DNA of 37,289 nt from Planctomycetota bacterium (GCA_016794565.1 JAEUHQ010000064.1:1-37289), one strand, 5' to 3'; positions 8,701-16,048 are shown, counted from the stretch's first letter. The notes: generated from the letters alone by a model not told the origin. Numbers and translations: made by a program.

Positions 8701-9931
8701 GGCCGACTTCGGCAAGGCGCCGAAGATCGATCGCTCGGCGCTGTGGCGCGTGCGGCAGGCCAACAAGGGCCTGATGCTCGACGCGGTGCGCGAAGCGGTG
8801 ACGCGCGGTTTCCATGCGCGCGGCGACAGCCCGGTGGTGCTGAGCGCGATGCTCGCCGGCCTCGACGACAAGGCGCTGTACCTCGGCTTCGCGCGGCGGT
8901 TCGCGCCGTACAAGCGCGCGCAGCTCCTGTTCTCCGACACGGAGCGCCTGCGCAAGATCCTGTCGAACACCGATCGACCGGTCCGCGTGCTGGTCTCCGG
9001 CAAGGCGCATCCGCGCGACAAGATGGGGCAGGACGTGATGAAGTCGATCGTGCACATCGCGCGGTCGCCCGAGTTCATCGGCCGCGTGTTCTTCGTCGAG
9101 GACTACGACATGTCCGTCGCGAAGGCGCTCGTGCAGGGAGTCGACGTGTGGGTGAACACGCCGACGCGCTGGGAGGAGGCGAGCGGCACGTCGGGCATGA
9201 AGGCCGCGGCGAACGGCGTGCTCAACCTGTCGATCGCCGACGGGTGGTGGCCGGAGGCCGCCGACGGTGGCAACGGCTGGACGATCGGCGGTTCGCAGGT
9301 CTACGGCAGCCACGAACTGCAGAACCAGGCGGACGCGACGGCGCTCTACCGACTGCTCGAAGAAGAGGTCGTGCCGTCGTTCTTCTCCCGCGACCGCGGT
9401 GGCGTGCCCACGAGCTGGATGGAGATGGTCGTGCACAACCTCGAGACCGTCCCGACAGTGTTCAACACCGACCGCATGGTCGGGGACTACGTCGCGGCGG
9501 CCTACCTGCCGTTGGCCGCGAACTACTTCGCGCAGCAGGCGGACAAGAAGGCCCCGGCGCGCGACCGCGCGAAGGACTTCCAGCGCATCCGCGGCGCGTT
9601 CGACAAGGTGAAGATCACCGCGGCGACGACCGTCGAGCTCCAGGAGTTCAAGGTCGGCCAGCACCTCGACGTGCACCTCGAAGTCGACCTCGGTGTGCTG
9701 ACGCCCGCCGACGTGGTGGCGGAGCTCGTGGTGACGCGCGGCGAAGTCGCCGGCGCCGAGGAGACCGTCGTCGTCCCGCTCGCGCATCGCGGCAGCAAGG
9801 GCACCGTGCACTCGTTCGACGGCGGCCACCGGGTCGAACTCGCCGGGCACTACACGCACGGCATGCGTGTGCGGGTTCCGGGACACGCGCTGCACGACGC
9901 GAAGGTGCGGGGGTTGGTGCTCTGGGCGTGA
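5702..9931 (+). CDS. fused GT3 glycogen synthase / GT35 alpha-glucan phosphorylase
   Basis: A single 1409-aa polypeptide carries two opposing activities. Residues 1 to about 535 resemble eukaryotic-type (GT3) glycogen synthase: FEISWEVCNKVGGIHTVLS at the N-terminus, GRYEFHNKGIELLLDAM, and YYEPWGYTPQEA with the E-x7-E pair Glu434/Glu442. From about 567 an NFWWVWN-type N-terminal phosphorylase segment (DUF3417) begins, followed by GT35 blocks: YFSAEFGVHHSLPIYSGGLG from about 678, YHMNEGHAAF, HTPVPAGHDRF, FARRFAPYKRA and EASGTSGMKAAANG, in which Lys1167 is the predicted pyridoxal-phosphate lysine. A beta-rich C-terminal domain closes the protein. The frame is continuous, with no internal stop codon or frameshift. 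The ATG at 5702 lies 2 bp after the GH57 stop. The donor is uncertain: GT3 enzymes usually use UDP-glucose, whereas the adjacent glgC makes ADP-glucose. Confidence 0.95.
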   Translation: MPDRSFQLFEISWEVCNKVGGIHTVLSSKAVTAVERFGDDYITVGPQLLTGTGQQPPFDEEPGFEEFAQSCRQLGVPVRIGRWRIPGRPRCILVGFSGLYEQKNGILSGLWERHKVDSIAGDWDYVEPVLFATAAGMVIERWWEEFLAPFHRRAVVQAHEWMTGASLLYLQDRIPSIGTVFTTHATMLGRAMASLGITADPNAPDHGLGGKSVEELARQHGVQAKHSLEGVCARKADVFTTVSSITAAEAELLHQRKVDPLLPNGIDISVVDELASGDRAAIRADLARVARAMLGEDVDDAAFVALAGRYEFHNKGIELLLDAMAQMQNSKGRRLVAFLLVPAGNSGMRAELIDRLAGGPANGPIGLCTHNLFDEEHDPVFAHCKRLGLDNRLGSRMKVVQIPIYLRPDDGLFGREYEAVLSAMDLGAYPSYYEPWGYTPQEALAVGVPTVTTDLAGFGRWAVGAGLGPSDGITVLKRERVPYRDVITSLVDAMEGFLDSRGDRDQMRARCRAAAGRTAWKDLFAHYQAAYQKAIAAVQQRSTTGVVQFRLPRRALPSPGSGTTPRLTQFEASATLPQSLRGLERLARNFWWVWNGGVRGLFEDLAPGFRKCGENPVAFLQSVGLEALETKAKDHEYLRRLQAVCKRFDDYMASAQNTLPVRTGGGGPALSPQHPIAYFSAEFGVHHSLPIYSGGLGILAGDHLKSASDLAVPLVAVGLFYRFGYMSQQVSSDGQQIAVDKENRPQKLAVEVVRTADGRPLEVSVPLPGREVFLRAWRAMVGRVPMYLLDANLAQNRPEDRDITRNLYGGDPEMRIQQEIVLGRGGVRLLRAIGVRPAVYHMNEGHAAFLTLERTSRLVGGEGLPFDAAREYVAQTTLFTTHTPVPAGHDRFGEDLMRRYFGDAETWVGLPWDRFMALGQASGGSSEFNMTYLAMNFANYVNGVSKMHGIASQKLLHAFWPGLLQSEVPVKSVTNGVHLATWAHPGITRLLRSDDDTVRPADFGKAPKIDRSALWRVRQANKGLMLDAVREAVTRGFHARGDSPVVLSAMLAGLDDKALYLGFARRFAPYKRAQLLFSDTERLRKILSNTDRPVRVLVSGKAHPRDKMGQDVMKSIVHIARSPEFIGRVFFVEDYDMSVAKALVQGVDVWVNTPTRWEEASGTSGMKAAANGVLNLSIADGWWPEAADGGNGWTIGGSQVYGSHELQNQADATALYRLLEEEVVPSFFSRDRGGVPTSWMEMVVHNLETVPTVFNTDRMVGDYVAAAYLPLAANYFAQQADKKAPARDRAKDFQRIRGAFDKVKITAATTVELQEFKVGQHLDVHLEVDLGVLTPADVVAELVVTRGEVAGAEETVVVPLAHRGSKGTVHSFDGGHRVELAGHYTHGMRVRVPGHALHDAKVRGLVLWA

Positions 9932-9991
9932 ACGAGGCCGTGCGGTGGTCGTCCTTACCGACTGTCGGATAGCCGTTTGGGACTCGCGTCG

Positions 9992-10005
9992 AGTAAACTG
10001 GGCAC
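9992..10005 (+). repeat. first copy of 14-bp repeat before the DUF4143 ATPase gene
   Basis: AGTAAACTGGGCAC occurs at 9992-10005 and again, identically, at 10020-10033, 28 bp apart start to start. This copy is a half-site: its upstream flank does not mirror the right arm. Each copy contains TAAACT, a plausible -10 hexamer. Confidence 0.7.
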
Positions 10006-10014
10006 TCTTGGCGA

Positions 10015-10032
10015 TGCCCAGTAAACTGGGCA
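10015..10032. promoter_or_regulatory. 18-bp palindrome, operator-like, upstream of the DUF4143 ATPase
   Basis: TGCCCAGT-AA-ACTGGGCA has perfect 8-bp arms around a 2-bp centre. It lies 30 bp upstream of the GTG start at 10063, includes the second repeat copy (10020-10033), and contains TAAACT at 10022-10027, which could be a -10 element. A dyad overlapping a promoter suggests an operator for a dimeric regulator, possibly autoregulation by the downstream protein; that link is inference. Confidence 0.55.
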
Positions 10033-10062
10033 CCAAAGCCGCCCGCCGTTCCCATCGCACCC

Positions 10063-11241
10063 GTGCCCACGTCCGAGCTACTTGCCGTCGCCGCTTCCTG
10101 GAGCCACTGGCAGACGCCGCCCAAACCCACGGTGCCGCGCCGCGTTCGCCTGCCGGCGGAGCTGCGAAGTGACCTGGCTCTGGTCGTTCAAGGCGTGCGC
10201 CGCTGCGGGAAGTCGACGCTGCTCGCGCAACTGATCGGTCGGTACGGGCTCGATCGCCAACGCTGCGTGTTCGTGAACTTCGAGGACCCGCGCCTCGCCG
10301 CGCGACTCGACCACACCGTCCTGCAGTCGCTCGTCGACGCATTCGAGAGCGAACGGCCGGGCCCCGCGTGGTACTTCTTCGACGAGATCCAGCGCGTCGA
10401 GGGTTGGCAGCGCTGGTTGCGTTCCCAACTCGATCGTCCGCGCGATCGCCACTTCGTCGTCACGGGTTCGAACGCGCATCTGCTCTCCGGCGAACTCGCG
10501 TCGACACTCACGGGGCGTCACCACCGCGTCGAGTTGTTCCCGTTCGACTTCGACGAGTTCCGCGAACTGCGGCCCGGCACGTCGATCGAGGACTACCTCG
10601 CCGCCGGCGGCTTTCCGGCTCCGGCGACCTCGCCCGACGGCGAACGGCTGCTGCGCTCCTACTTCAACGACATCGTCGAACGCGACGTGCGCGAACGCGT
10701 CGGCGCTCGCTCGAGCCAACCGCTGCGGCACCTCGTGCAGATGCTGTACGAGTCGGCCGGTTCGGAACTCAGTGTGCGTCGCGTCGCTGCCGCGCTCGGC
10801 ATCGCGGGCGACACGACGAGTCTGTATCTCGACGCCGTCGAGAACGCGTACCTCGCGTTCGCCTGCCCGTTCTTCGCGTGGTCGGCGCGGAAGCAGGCGG
10901 CGCGCAACAAGAAGTACTATCCGGTCGACAACGGGCTGCGGCGCGTCGCGGTTGTCGCGGGTGGTGGCGATCGCGGCAAGCAGCTCGAGTGCGCGACCTT
11001 CGTCCTGCTGCGGCGGCGCTATCCGCGGATCTGCTACTGGCGCGACCGCGGCGAAGTCGACTTCGTCGTCGAGCACGGCGGGAAGGTCACTCCGGTGCAG
11101 GTGGGGATCGACGGCCCGCTGGAGCGGCATCACAAGGCCCTCGACGAGTTCTACGGTCAGCATCCGCGCGCCGCGGAGGCCGTGTTCGTCGGGCTGGCGG
11201 AGTACGAGCGGGGGATTCCGGAGTTGCCCGGGGATGGTTGA
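10063..11241 (+). CDS. AAA-type ATPase with DUF4143 C-terminal domain
   Basis: A 392-aa ATP-binding protein of the AAA_14/DUF4143 group. The Walker A motif is GVRRCGKST at 44-52 and Walker B is WYFFDEIQ near 105-112, with a sensor-like VTGSNA afterwards. The second half holds a winged-helix-like region (RRVAAALGIAGDTTSLYLDA) and a C-terminal nuclease-like fold segment, YWRDRGEVDFVV followed by TPVQV, where the usual acidic/Lys catalytic pair appears degenerate (QV rather than EVK). These proteins are scattered through genomes in a lineage-independent way; their function is not established. The start is a GTG at 10063 without a recognisable Shine-Dalgarno. It is monocistronic, preceded by a palindrome and directly followed by an IS remnant, so the locus looks like acquired accessory DNA. 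Confidence 0.88.
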   Translation: MPTSELLAVAASWSHWQTPPKPTVPRRVRLPAELRSDLALVVQGVRRCGKSTLLAQLIGRYGLDRQRCVFVNFEDPRLAARLDHTVLQSLVDAFESERPGPAWYFFDEIQRVEGWQRWLRSQLDRPRDRHFVVTGSNAHLLSGELASTLTGRHHRVELFPFDFDEFRELRPGTSIEDYLAAGGFPAPATSPDGERLLRSYFNDIVERDVRERVGARSSQPLRHLVQMLYESAGSELSVRRVAAALGIAGDTTSLYLDAVENAYLAFACPFFAWSARKQAARNKKYYPVDNGLRRVAVVAGGGDRGKQLECATFVLLRRRYPRICYWRDRGEVDFVVEHGGKVTPVQVGIDGPLERHHKALDEFYGQHPRAAEAVFVGLAEYERGIPELPGDG

Positions 11242-11242
11242 C

Positions 11243-11502
11243 AGCCCGTTGAAGAAGTCGGAACGGAGTGGCCGGCCGGCGTGAGTTGTACGTGGGTGTT
11301 CTGCAGAGGACGCAACTGCATGGCACTCGGCAAGGGGACGAACGAGAAGCAGAAGGACCTGTTCATCGCGGCTGCGGACACGCCGCGCTCGCCTGGGCAC
11401 CCGTTCTACCTGGCGCTGAACAAGCTGCTGGGTGAGGCGCAGTTCGACGTGTGCGTCGAGAAGCTCTGCGAGCCTCTGAACGCCGACGGCGGTCGGCCCG
11501 GC
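11243..11502 (+). mobile_element. 5' end remnant of an insertion sequence
   Basis: Two bases after the ATPase stop codon the sequence becomes AGCCCGTTGAAGAAGTC, resembling the outer end of IS1182/IS5-type elements, followed by a short leader and the N-terminal part of a transposase gene. The right end of the element and over 80 percent of the transposase are missing, so this is a decayed fragment. The terminal-repeat assignment is from memory of such ends and needs a database comparison. Confidence 0.5.
11320..11502 (+). pseudogene. truncated transposase N-terminus (IS1182/IS5-like)
   Basis: From the ATG at 11320 about 61 codons match the conserved beginning of a bacterial transposase family: MALGK, then LFIAAADTPRSPGHPFYLAL, a KLLGEAQFD segment and CEPLNADGGRPG. 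Intact relatives continue for roughly 400 or more residues after GRPG with the catalytic DDE core. Here the similarity stops at about 11502 and the frame runs on through unrelated sequence into the antisense-like composition of the following gene. The likely cause is deletion of the element's body. It is not expected to be active. Confidence 0.6.
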
Positions 11503-11570
11503 GCGCAGAGCATGATCGCTGCCGCGGTGGGGAGCAACGCTCGACCCGCTGCGCCGGCGCCGCCGTCCCG

Positions 11571-11576
11571 TATCGT
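11571..11576 (+). promoter_or_regulatory. -10-like TATCGT just before the DUF72 start
   Basis: TATCGT ends 8 nt before the GTG start at 11585. With a usual -10 to transcription start distance of about 7 nt, the mRNA would begin at or next to the start codon. No Shine-Dalgarno is present. It is one of six similar cases in the window. Confidence 0.4.
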
Positions 11577-11584
11577 GCGCCGCC

Positions 11585-12292
11585 GTGACGACACCCTCGC
11601 TCTCCCTCCACGTCGGCACCAGCGGCTTCAGCTACGACGAGTGGCGGCCGGCGTTCTACCCCGACGACCTGAAGAAGGACGCGATGCTGCCGTTCTATGC
11701 GGAGCGGCTGCCCGCGGTCGAACTCAACAACACCTTCTATCGCATGCCGTCGGCGAAGATGGTCGCCAAGTGGCGCTCGCAGGTGCCGGACACGTTCCGC
11801 TTCGTGGTGAAGGCGAGCCAGCGCATCACGTGGACGCAGAAGCTGGTCGACTGCGGCGAACTGGTCACGCTCCTGTTCACCGTGCTCGAACCGCTCGGCG
11901 ACACGCTCGGTTGCGTCTTCTACCAGGTGCCGAAGTGGGTGCGGAAGGACGTCGCCGTGCTGCGCGACTTCCTCGCGCTGCAGCCGAAGGGCACGCGGGT
12001 CGCGATGGAGTTCGCGCATCCGACCTGGGGCGACGACGACGCGCTGGCCGCGATGCGCGAACACGACGTCGCGATCGTCGCTAGCGACAAGGACGACGCG
12101 CCGCCGCCGGTGATCGCCGACACGTCGACGTGGTGCTACCTGCGGCTGCGGCGCGCGGCCTACTCCGACCTCGACCTGCGCGGCTGGCGCGATCGACTGC
12201 GGGCGCGCGGCGGCCTCGCGTTCGTCTTCTTCAAGCACGAGGACAGCTGCGCCGGGCCCGCCCTCGCCCGGCGCTTCCTCGATCTCGCGTGA
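11585..12292 (+). CDS. DUF72 family protein (YecE-like)
   Basis: A 235-aa protein of the DUF72/YecE family, a TIM-barrel-like fold of unknown biochemical role. The family opening HVGTSGFSYDEW is at residues 9-20, followed by FYAERLPAVELNNTFYRMP, FRFVVKASQRITW, a central VAMEFAHPTW segment and a final YLRLRR...GLAFVFFKHED stretch. Length agrees with the family (about 230-250). The start is the GTG at 11585; no Shine-Dalgarno is visible, but a TATCGT hexamer lies immediately upstream. It stands alone between the IS remnant and a convergent secreted-protein gene. Function should be left as unknown. Confidence 0.9.
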   Translation: MTTPSLSLHVGTSGFSYDEWRPAFYPDDLKKDAMLPFYAERLPAVELNNTFYRMPSAKMVAKWRSQVPDTFRFVVKASQRITWTQKLVDCGELVTLLFTVLEPLGDTLGCVFYQVPKWVRKDVAVLRDFLALQPKGTRVAMEFAHPTWGDDDALAAMREHDVAIVASDKDDAPPPVIADTSTWCYLRLRRAAYSDLDLRGWRDRLRARGGLAFVFFKHEDSCAGPALARRFLDLA

Positions 12293-12298
12293 CCGCGT

Positions 12299-12322
12299 CG
12301 GGCGCCGGCATCGCCGCGCCCG
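12299..12322. terminator. strong hairpin between convergent genes
   Basis: CGGGCGC (12299-12305) pairs with GCGCCCG (12316-12322), and inside it GGC (12307-12309) pairs with GCC (12313-12315), leaving a one-base bulge and a 3-nt loop. The hairpin occupies the 51-bp gap between the convergent DUF72 and secreted-protein stop codons. There is no T tract, so a factor-assisted or bidirectional terminator is more likely than a classical intrinsic one. Confidence 0.4.
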
Positions 12323-12343
12323 GACGCAGGTCGTCTCACCGGC

Positions 12344-13771
12344 TCACTGGATCGTGAAGCCGACGGCGTCCGTCAGCGTGAGCAGCGGGTCGGCGCAGCC
12401 ACCCGGCGCGAGCAGGTCCGCGCCCTGCGCGTAGATCGGCAGGCCGAGTGTCGCCCACGACGGCGCGATCGTCAGCGTGTGGTCCGTCGCGCCGACGATC
12501 ACCGTCCATTCGTGTGCGATCGTGCACGAGCCGCAGAACGGGAAGAACGCCGGGAACAGGCCGTAGCCGAGCAGGCTGAAGCCGAACGCCGAGTTCGTCA
12601 TCGACACGAACATGTTCGTGCCGAGTTCGGCGTTGCCGGTGACCTTGATGTTGGCTGCGCCGCAACCGATCGGGAAACGCGCCGAGTTGCTCGGCAGGCT
12701 GATGCGACGCACGCCGCGGAAGCGGGCGTTCGTCAATGACGGGACGATCGTCGTCCACGGCGAACCGGCGCCGTTGTCGACGACCGAGACGAGACTCGTG
12801 ACTCCGCCGCCGTCCTTGCTGGTCGCCCACAGCGTGGTCACGCCGTTCTGCACGTAGCCCGAGAGGCCGATGCAGCCGAGGTTGCCGTTCGTCAGGTTGT
12901 AGGTGTTGGTCCAGGTGCCGCTGATCAGTTCCCACTTCTTGATGCCGCCGCCGCCGTTCGTCGCGTCATCGGCGACATAGATGGTCGTCGGGCTCGCGAA
13001 GAACATGTCGTACGGGCTCGGGCCGGCCGACGTCGGGAAGCCGTTCAGCAGCACGATCGGCTCGGGAGTCGAAGTCGGCAGGCCGCCGTTGCCGAGGCGT
13101 GCGACGCCACGGACCGAACCCGAGGCGGACGTGACGTAGAGATCGCCGTGGAAGATGCTGACGTACCGGCAGTTGTTCGGCGCGCCGGCGTTGATGCGGA
13201 CCGACGTGGTGTCGCCGATGTTCGCGATGAACCGCACGCCGTCCGTCGGGTCGACGCTGGCCGGGGTCGCACCGGTCGTCCAGAAGCGCAGGCCGTCGTC
13301 CGAGACCGCGCCGCGGATGTTCGTGACGTCGTAGGCGTCCGTGAGGGCGGTGCTCGTGTCGATGTTGCCGAAGATGTCGACGCGCGCGATCACGCGCGGG
13401 TTCGTCGCGACCGCCGACGTCGCGATGGCGGCCGTGCCCGGCGCGGCGTCGTACCCGGCGAGCGTGAAGTAGATGCCGTTCGTCGAGACGTTGACCTGGC
13501 CTTCGCTCGTGGCGGTGCCCGACATGCTGAACGCGTGGTTCGCGCCCGAAGCGGCGGTCGGCAGGGTGATCGACTGGACCAGCGTGCCCGCCGGCGTGTA
13601 CTCGTCGAGGAACACCGGCGTGGCGGCATTCGAGTTCGCGGAGGTGTTGTCGCCGACGCGGACGACGACCAGGTTGCCGAAGGTCATCGGGACCTGGGCG
13701 AACGCGAAGGTCGACAGGAGCGCGGAAGCCGCGAGGGGCAGGAGTCTCTGGGTGTGCGAATGCATGTTCAT
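12344..13771 (-). CDS. secreted beta-propeller-like protein with C-terminal planctomycete-type module
   Basis: Unrecognised 475-aa exported protein. The chosen start, ATG at 13771 (MNMHSHTQ), gives a short basic n-region, a hydrophobic core LLPLAASALLSTFAF and a cleavage site near AFAQ at residue 26; an ATG at 13765 would serve equally well, and the upstream ATG at 13804 adds a non-signal stretch. The body is rich in Gly, Thr, Ser and Asn with repeating short strands (LVVVRVGD, GIYFTLAGYD, RFWTTGATP, IYVADDATNGGGGIKKWEL, TTLWATS) as in secreted beta-propellers. From about residue 365 a Cys-containing module begins (IGCGAANIKVTGNAELG ... PIYAQGADLLAPGGCAD) that resembles the tail of the GDSL protein at 22900-24048. 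No catalytic residues are evident. It may be a surface or matrix protein. Confidence 0.8.
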   Translation of the reverse strand: MNMHSHTQRLLPLAASALLSTFAFAQVPMTFGNLVVVRVGDNTSANSNAATPVFLDEYTPAGTLVQSITLPTAASGANHAFSMSGTATSEGQVNVSTNGIYFTLAGYDAAPGTAAIATSAVATNPRVIARVDIFGNIDTSTALTDAYDVTNIRGAVSDDGLRFWTTGATPASVDPTDGVRFIANIGDTTSVRINAGAPNNCRYVSIFHGDLYVTSASGSVRGVARLGNGGLPTSTPEPIVLLNGFPTSAGPSPYDMFFASPTTIYVADDATNGGGGIKKWELISGTWTNTYNLTNGNLGCIGLSGYVQNGVTTLWATSKDGGGVTSLVSVVDNGAGSPWTTIVPSLTNARFRGVRRISLPSNSARFPIGCGAANIKVTGNAELGTNMFVSMTNSAFGFSLLGYGLFPAFFPFCGSCTIAHEWTVIVGATDHTLTIAPSWATLGLPIYAQGADLLAPGGCADPLLTLTDAVGFTIQ

Positions 13772-13949
13772 GTGCAGTGGGGGGAATCTGACCGAGCCGG
13801 GCATCAGACACGATTGCCGGGAGGCTGTCGATCGTGCTGACGTTCGCGTCGCGTTGCGTTCGTACGCCGCGCCGGATCCGCGAGGGCGACGAAGATCGCT
13901 GGCGAACGTGCAGGGCTCGTGTGCGCGCGGTGAAGATCCTGGGGAAGGA
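13772..13949. other. non-coding interval, nothing recognised
   Basis: The 178 bp between the start of the secreted protein and the stop of the upstream glycosyltransferase gene contain no supported ORF. They presumably hold the promoter of the secreted-protein gene, but I could not identify a clear element. Confidence 0.4.
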
Positions 13950-15989
13950 TCAGCGCTCGCGCTCGAACACCACGCGGCGAACGCGTGCCGGAAGGCTCGA
14001 TGCCGACGTGCGCTCGACGACGATGGTCACGTCGGCGACGCCGTCCGCGACGATCGTCGAGGCACCTGGCGTGGTGCCGAGAATGCGCACCGCGGCGTCG
14101 GCCGGTTCGGCGCGCGCGCGCCATGTTCCCGCCGGCAGCGGGGCCTCGAACTCGGCCGACGGCGCGCGCAACTCCAGTTCGAGCAACGCATCGGCGCCCG
14201 GCACCGCGACGGCCTCGCGCGCGGCCATCCAACCGACGATCCGCTGTACCTCGGCTGCGATCGAGCGCCCTTCGTCGGTGTCCGGAGGTGGTGCCAGATG
14301 GTGCAGCATGACCGGGCGGCGGAGTCGCAGGCTGCCGAACAGCCAGGCCGGCGCCTCGACCCGCTCTGCGCTCGCGCGCAGCCCGACCTTGCCGTGGAGA
14401 GCTGTCCACAGCGGGGCGACGATCGGTTCCCTGCTCCCGGAGGCGAGTTCGTGTTCGCCGAGATCGAGCAGCACGCAGCGATAGCCGAAGAGGAACCGCG
14501 GGTCGCTCTCGAACTCGAGAGCGCTCACGAACACGGGCAGTGGCAGGCCCGGCGGTGTTCCCATCAGGATCAGGTCCGGCTTGCACGACATCACGTGTTC
14601 GCCGTCGCCGCGCAGGTGACCGGGAGGCAGCGGCAGCACGCCGCGCGCCTTGATGTCGAGCAGCCAAGGGCGGAACGGTGCTCTGGCGATCGTGCGGTCG
14701 CAGAGGCCGAGCATGTCGAGTGCCGGCAGGCGCGAGTAGAACGGAACCACGCCCGCGGAGTCGACCGCGAGGCGCGGCTGCGCGTCCGCGAACGCGCGGT
14801 GCAGCGCTTCACCGACGACCTTGCCGCGCCATTCCCAGGTCTCGTACTTGGGTTCGACGAACTTGTCGTCGGTGCGCGAGACGTACACCGCAACGGCGCC
14901 GAACGCGGCGAGCAGCAGGGTTCCTGCGGCGACGAGTCCCTTGCGCCCGCCGCAGAGTTCGCGGCAGCCGAGGGCTCCGAGCAGCGCCATCGGGGCGAGT
15001 GCGCCGTGCAGAAGACGGCGGCCGGGGAAGTGGTCGCCGCCGATCACGGCCAGGTACACGAGCCACGCCGCGACGGGAGCGGCGAGCATGGCGCCCACGA
15101 GGCGCGTGCGCGCGCGCAGGATCAGAACGGCGGCGCCGGCGAGTGCGGGCCACGTGAGTCCCGGCGAGGTCCGCAGGGCGCTCGCCACGTACTCGAGTCC
15201 TTGTGCGCCCGAGCCCGGGTCGAACTGCGCCTTCACGTACGCCGTGTTCGGCACCCACTCGCCGTAGTACGCGACGCGGAACGCGAGCTGCGCGGCGAAC
15301 GCGATCGCGGACGGCATCGCGAACCACACGAGCGTGGCGACGGCCGTTCGCACGCCGGCGCGCCGTGCTGCGAGGCCGAGCATCGTGCCCACGATCGCGG
15401 CCCACAGCGGCGCGTCGGGGCGCGTCCAGCATGCGAGGGCGAACGGCAATCCGCAGCGAAACAGCGTCGCCACGGGCCACCGCGCGGGATCGGCGTCGTC
15501 GGCGTTCGCACGCACGAGCGCGGCGAAGCCGAACGCGAGGCACGCCATCACCATCGGCCCCTCGAGACCGCCGAGGGTCCACGCCATCACGGTTCCGGAC
15601 GACGCGACGAGCATCGTCGCGGCCGCGGCGATCGCGGCTTCGTGCCCCGTGCGCGGCCGCAGCGCACGGGCGACCGCCCACAGCGCGGCGGCGGTGCACG
15701 CCGCACCGAGCAGGCGCGCGGCGGTCACGAGGTCGATTCCGAGCGCGCCGAGCGCGGCGCACGCGAGCACCCACGCGAGGTTGCTGTACCCCTCCACGCG
15801 TTCGCCGGCGGTCCACGTGAGGCCGTTGCCGTCGAGCAGGCGTTCGGCGTAGCGGAGCGACACGAACGCGTCGTCGGAGAAGAACGGCCACGGCCAGTGC
15901 GCCTGCCACGCAGCGACCACGGCCGCCGGGACGAACGCGGCGACGGTCCAGCGCGCGGAGTTCGTCGGAGCAGAGGGCGCGGTGGACAC
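13950..15989 (-). CDS. polytopic GT-C-type glycosyltransferase family membrane protein
   Basis: A 679-aa membrane protein. The first ~400 residues form many hydrophobic helices; the first extracytoplasmic loop holds SDDAFVSLRYAERLLDGNGL followed by GERVEGYSNLAWVL. The Asp-Asp pair (39-40) is the typical catalytic/metal site position of GT-C enzymes using polyprenyl-phosphate sugars, and the whole block matches a family often annotated near arabinofuranosyl- or mannosyltransferases (PMT/ArnT-like). Residues from about 420 onward form a soluble periplasmic domain (VDSAGVVPFYSRLPALDMLGLCD). The start is GTG at 15989, the only good start before the first TM helix; a TACTGT hexamer lies 7 nt upstream. 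Sugar and acceptor are unknown. Confidence 0.8.
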   Translation of the reverse strand: MSTAPSAPTNSARWTVAAFVPAAVVAAWQAHWPWPFFSDDAFVSLRYAERLLDGNGLTWTAGERVEGYSNLAWVLACAALGALGIDLVTAARLLGAACTAAALWAVARALRPRTGHEAAIAAAATMLVASSGTVMAWTLGGLEGPMVMACLAFGFAALVRANADDADPARWPVATLFRCGLPFALACWTRPDAPLWAAIVGTMLGLAARRAGVRTAVATLVWFAMPSAIAFAAQLAFRVAYYGEWVPNTAYVKAQFDPGSGAQGLEYVASALRTSPGLTWPALAGAAVLILRARTRLVGAMLAAPVAAWLVYLAVIGGDHFPGRRLLHGALAPMALLGALGCRELCGGRKGLVAAGTLLLAAFGAVAVYVSRTDDKFVEPKYETWEWRGKVVGEALHRAFADAQPRLAVDSAGVVPFYSRLPALDMLGLCDRTIARAPFRPWLLDIKARGVLPLPPGHLRGDGEHVMSCKPDLILMGTPPGLPLPVFVSALEFESDPRFLFGYRCVLLDLGEHELASGSREPIVAPLWTALHGKVGLRASAERVEAPAWLFGSLRLRRPVMLHHLAPPPDTDEGRSIAAEVQRIVGWMAAREAVAVPGADALLELELRAPSAEFEAPLPAGTWRARAEPADAAVRILGTTPGASTIVADGVADVTIVVERTSASSLPARVRRVVFERER

Positions 15990-15996
15990 GGTGCCG

Positions 15997-16002
15997 ACAG
16001 TA
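15997..16002 (-). promoter_or_regulatory. -10-like TACTGT before the GT-C gene
   Basis: On the minus strand TACTGT is followed by 7 nt and then the GTG start at 15989. No Shine-Dalgarno is present, consistent with a leaderless transcript. Confidence 0.4.
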
Positions 16003-16048
16003 GACCAGGACGGCGTGTCGGTCCGAAGGGGTGACCCGGTCCCGCCGT

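Noticed and set aside
5603..10342. Very long open frame on the minus strand (about 1579 codons)
   Set aside because: It is exactly antisense to the synthase-phosphorylase gene, Arg/His-rich and without any domain; a typical by-product of high GC at third codon positions.
10063..11241. DUF4143 ATPase as part of a defence system
   Set aside because: No restriction, toxin, CRISPR or phage gene accompanies it; a lone ATPase with an IS remnant does not support a defence island.
13473..16034. Long plus-strand open frame opposite the GT-C gene
   Set aside because: It has Arg/Glu/His-rich composition, no motif, and the opposite strand encodes a recognisable membrane protein.
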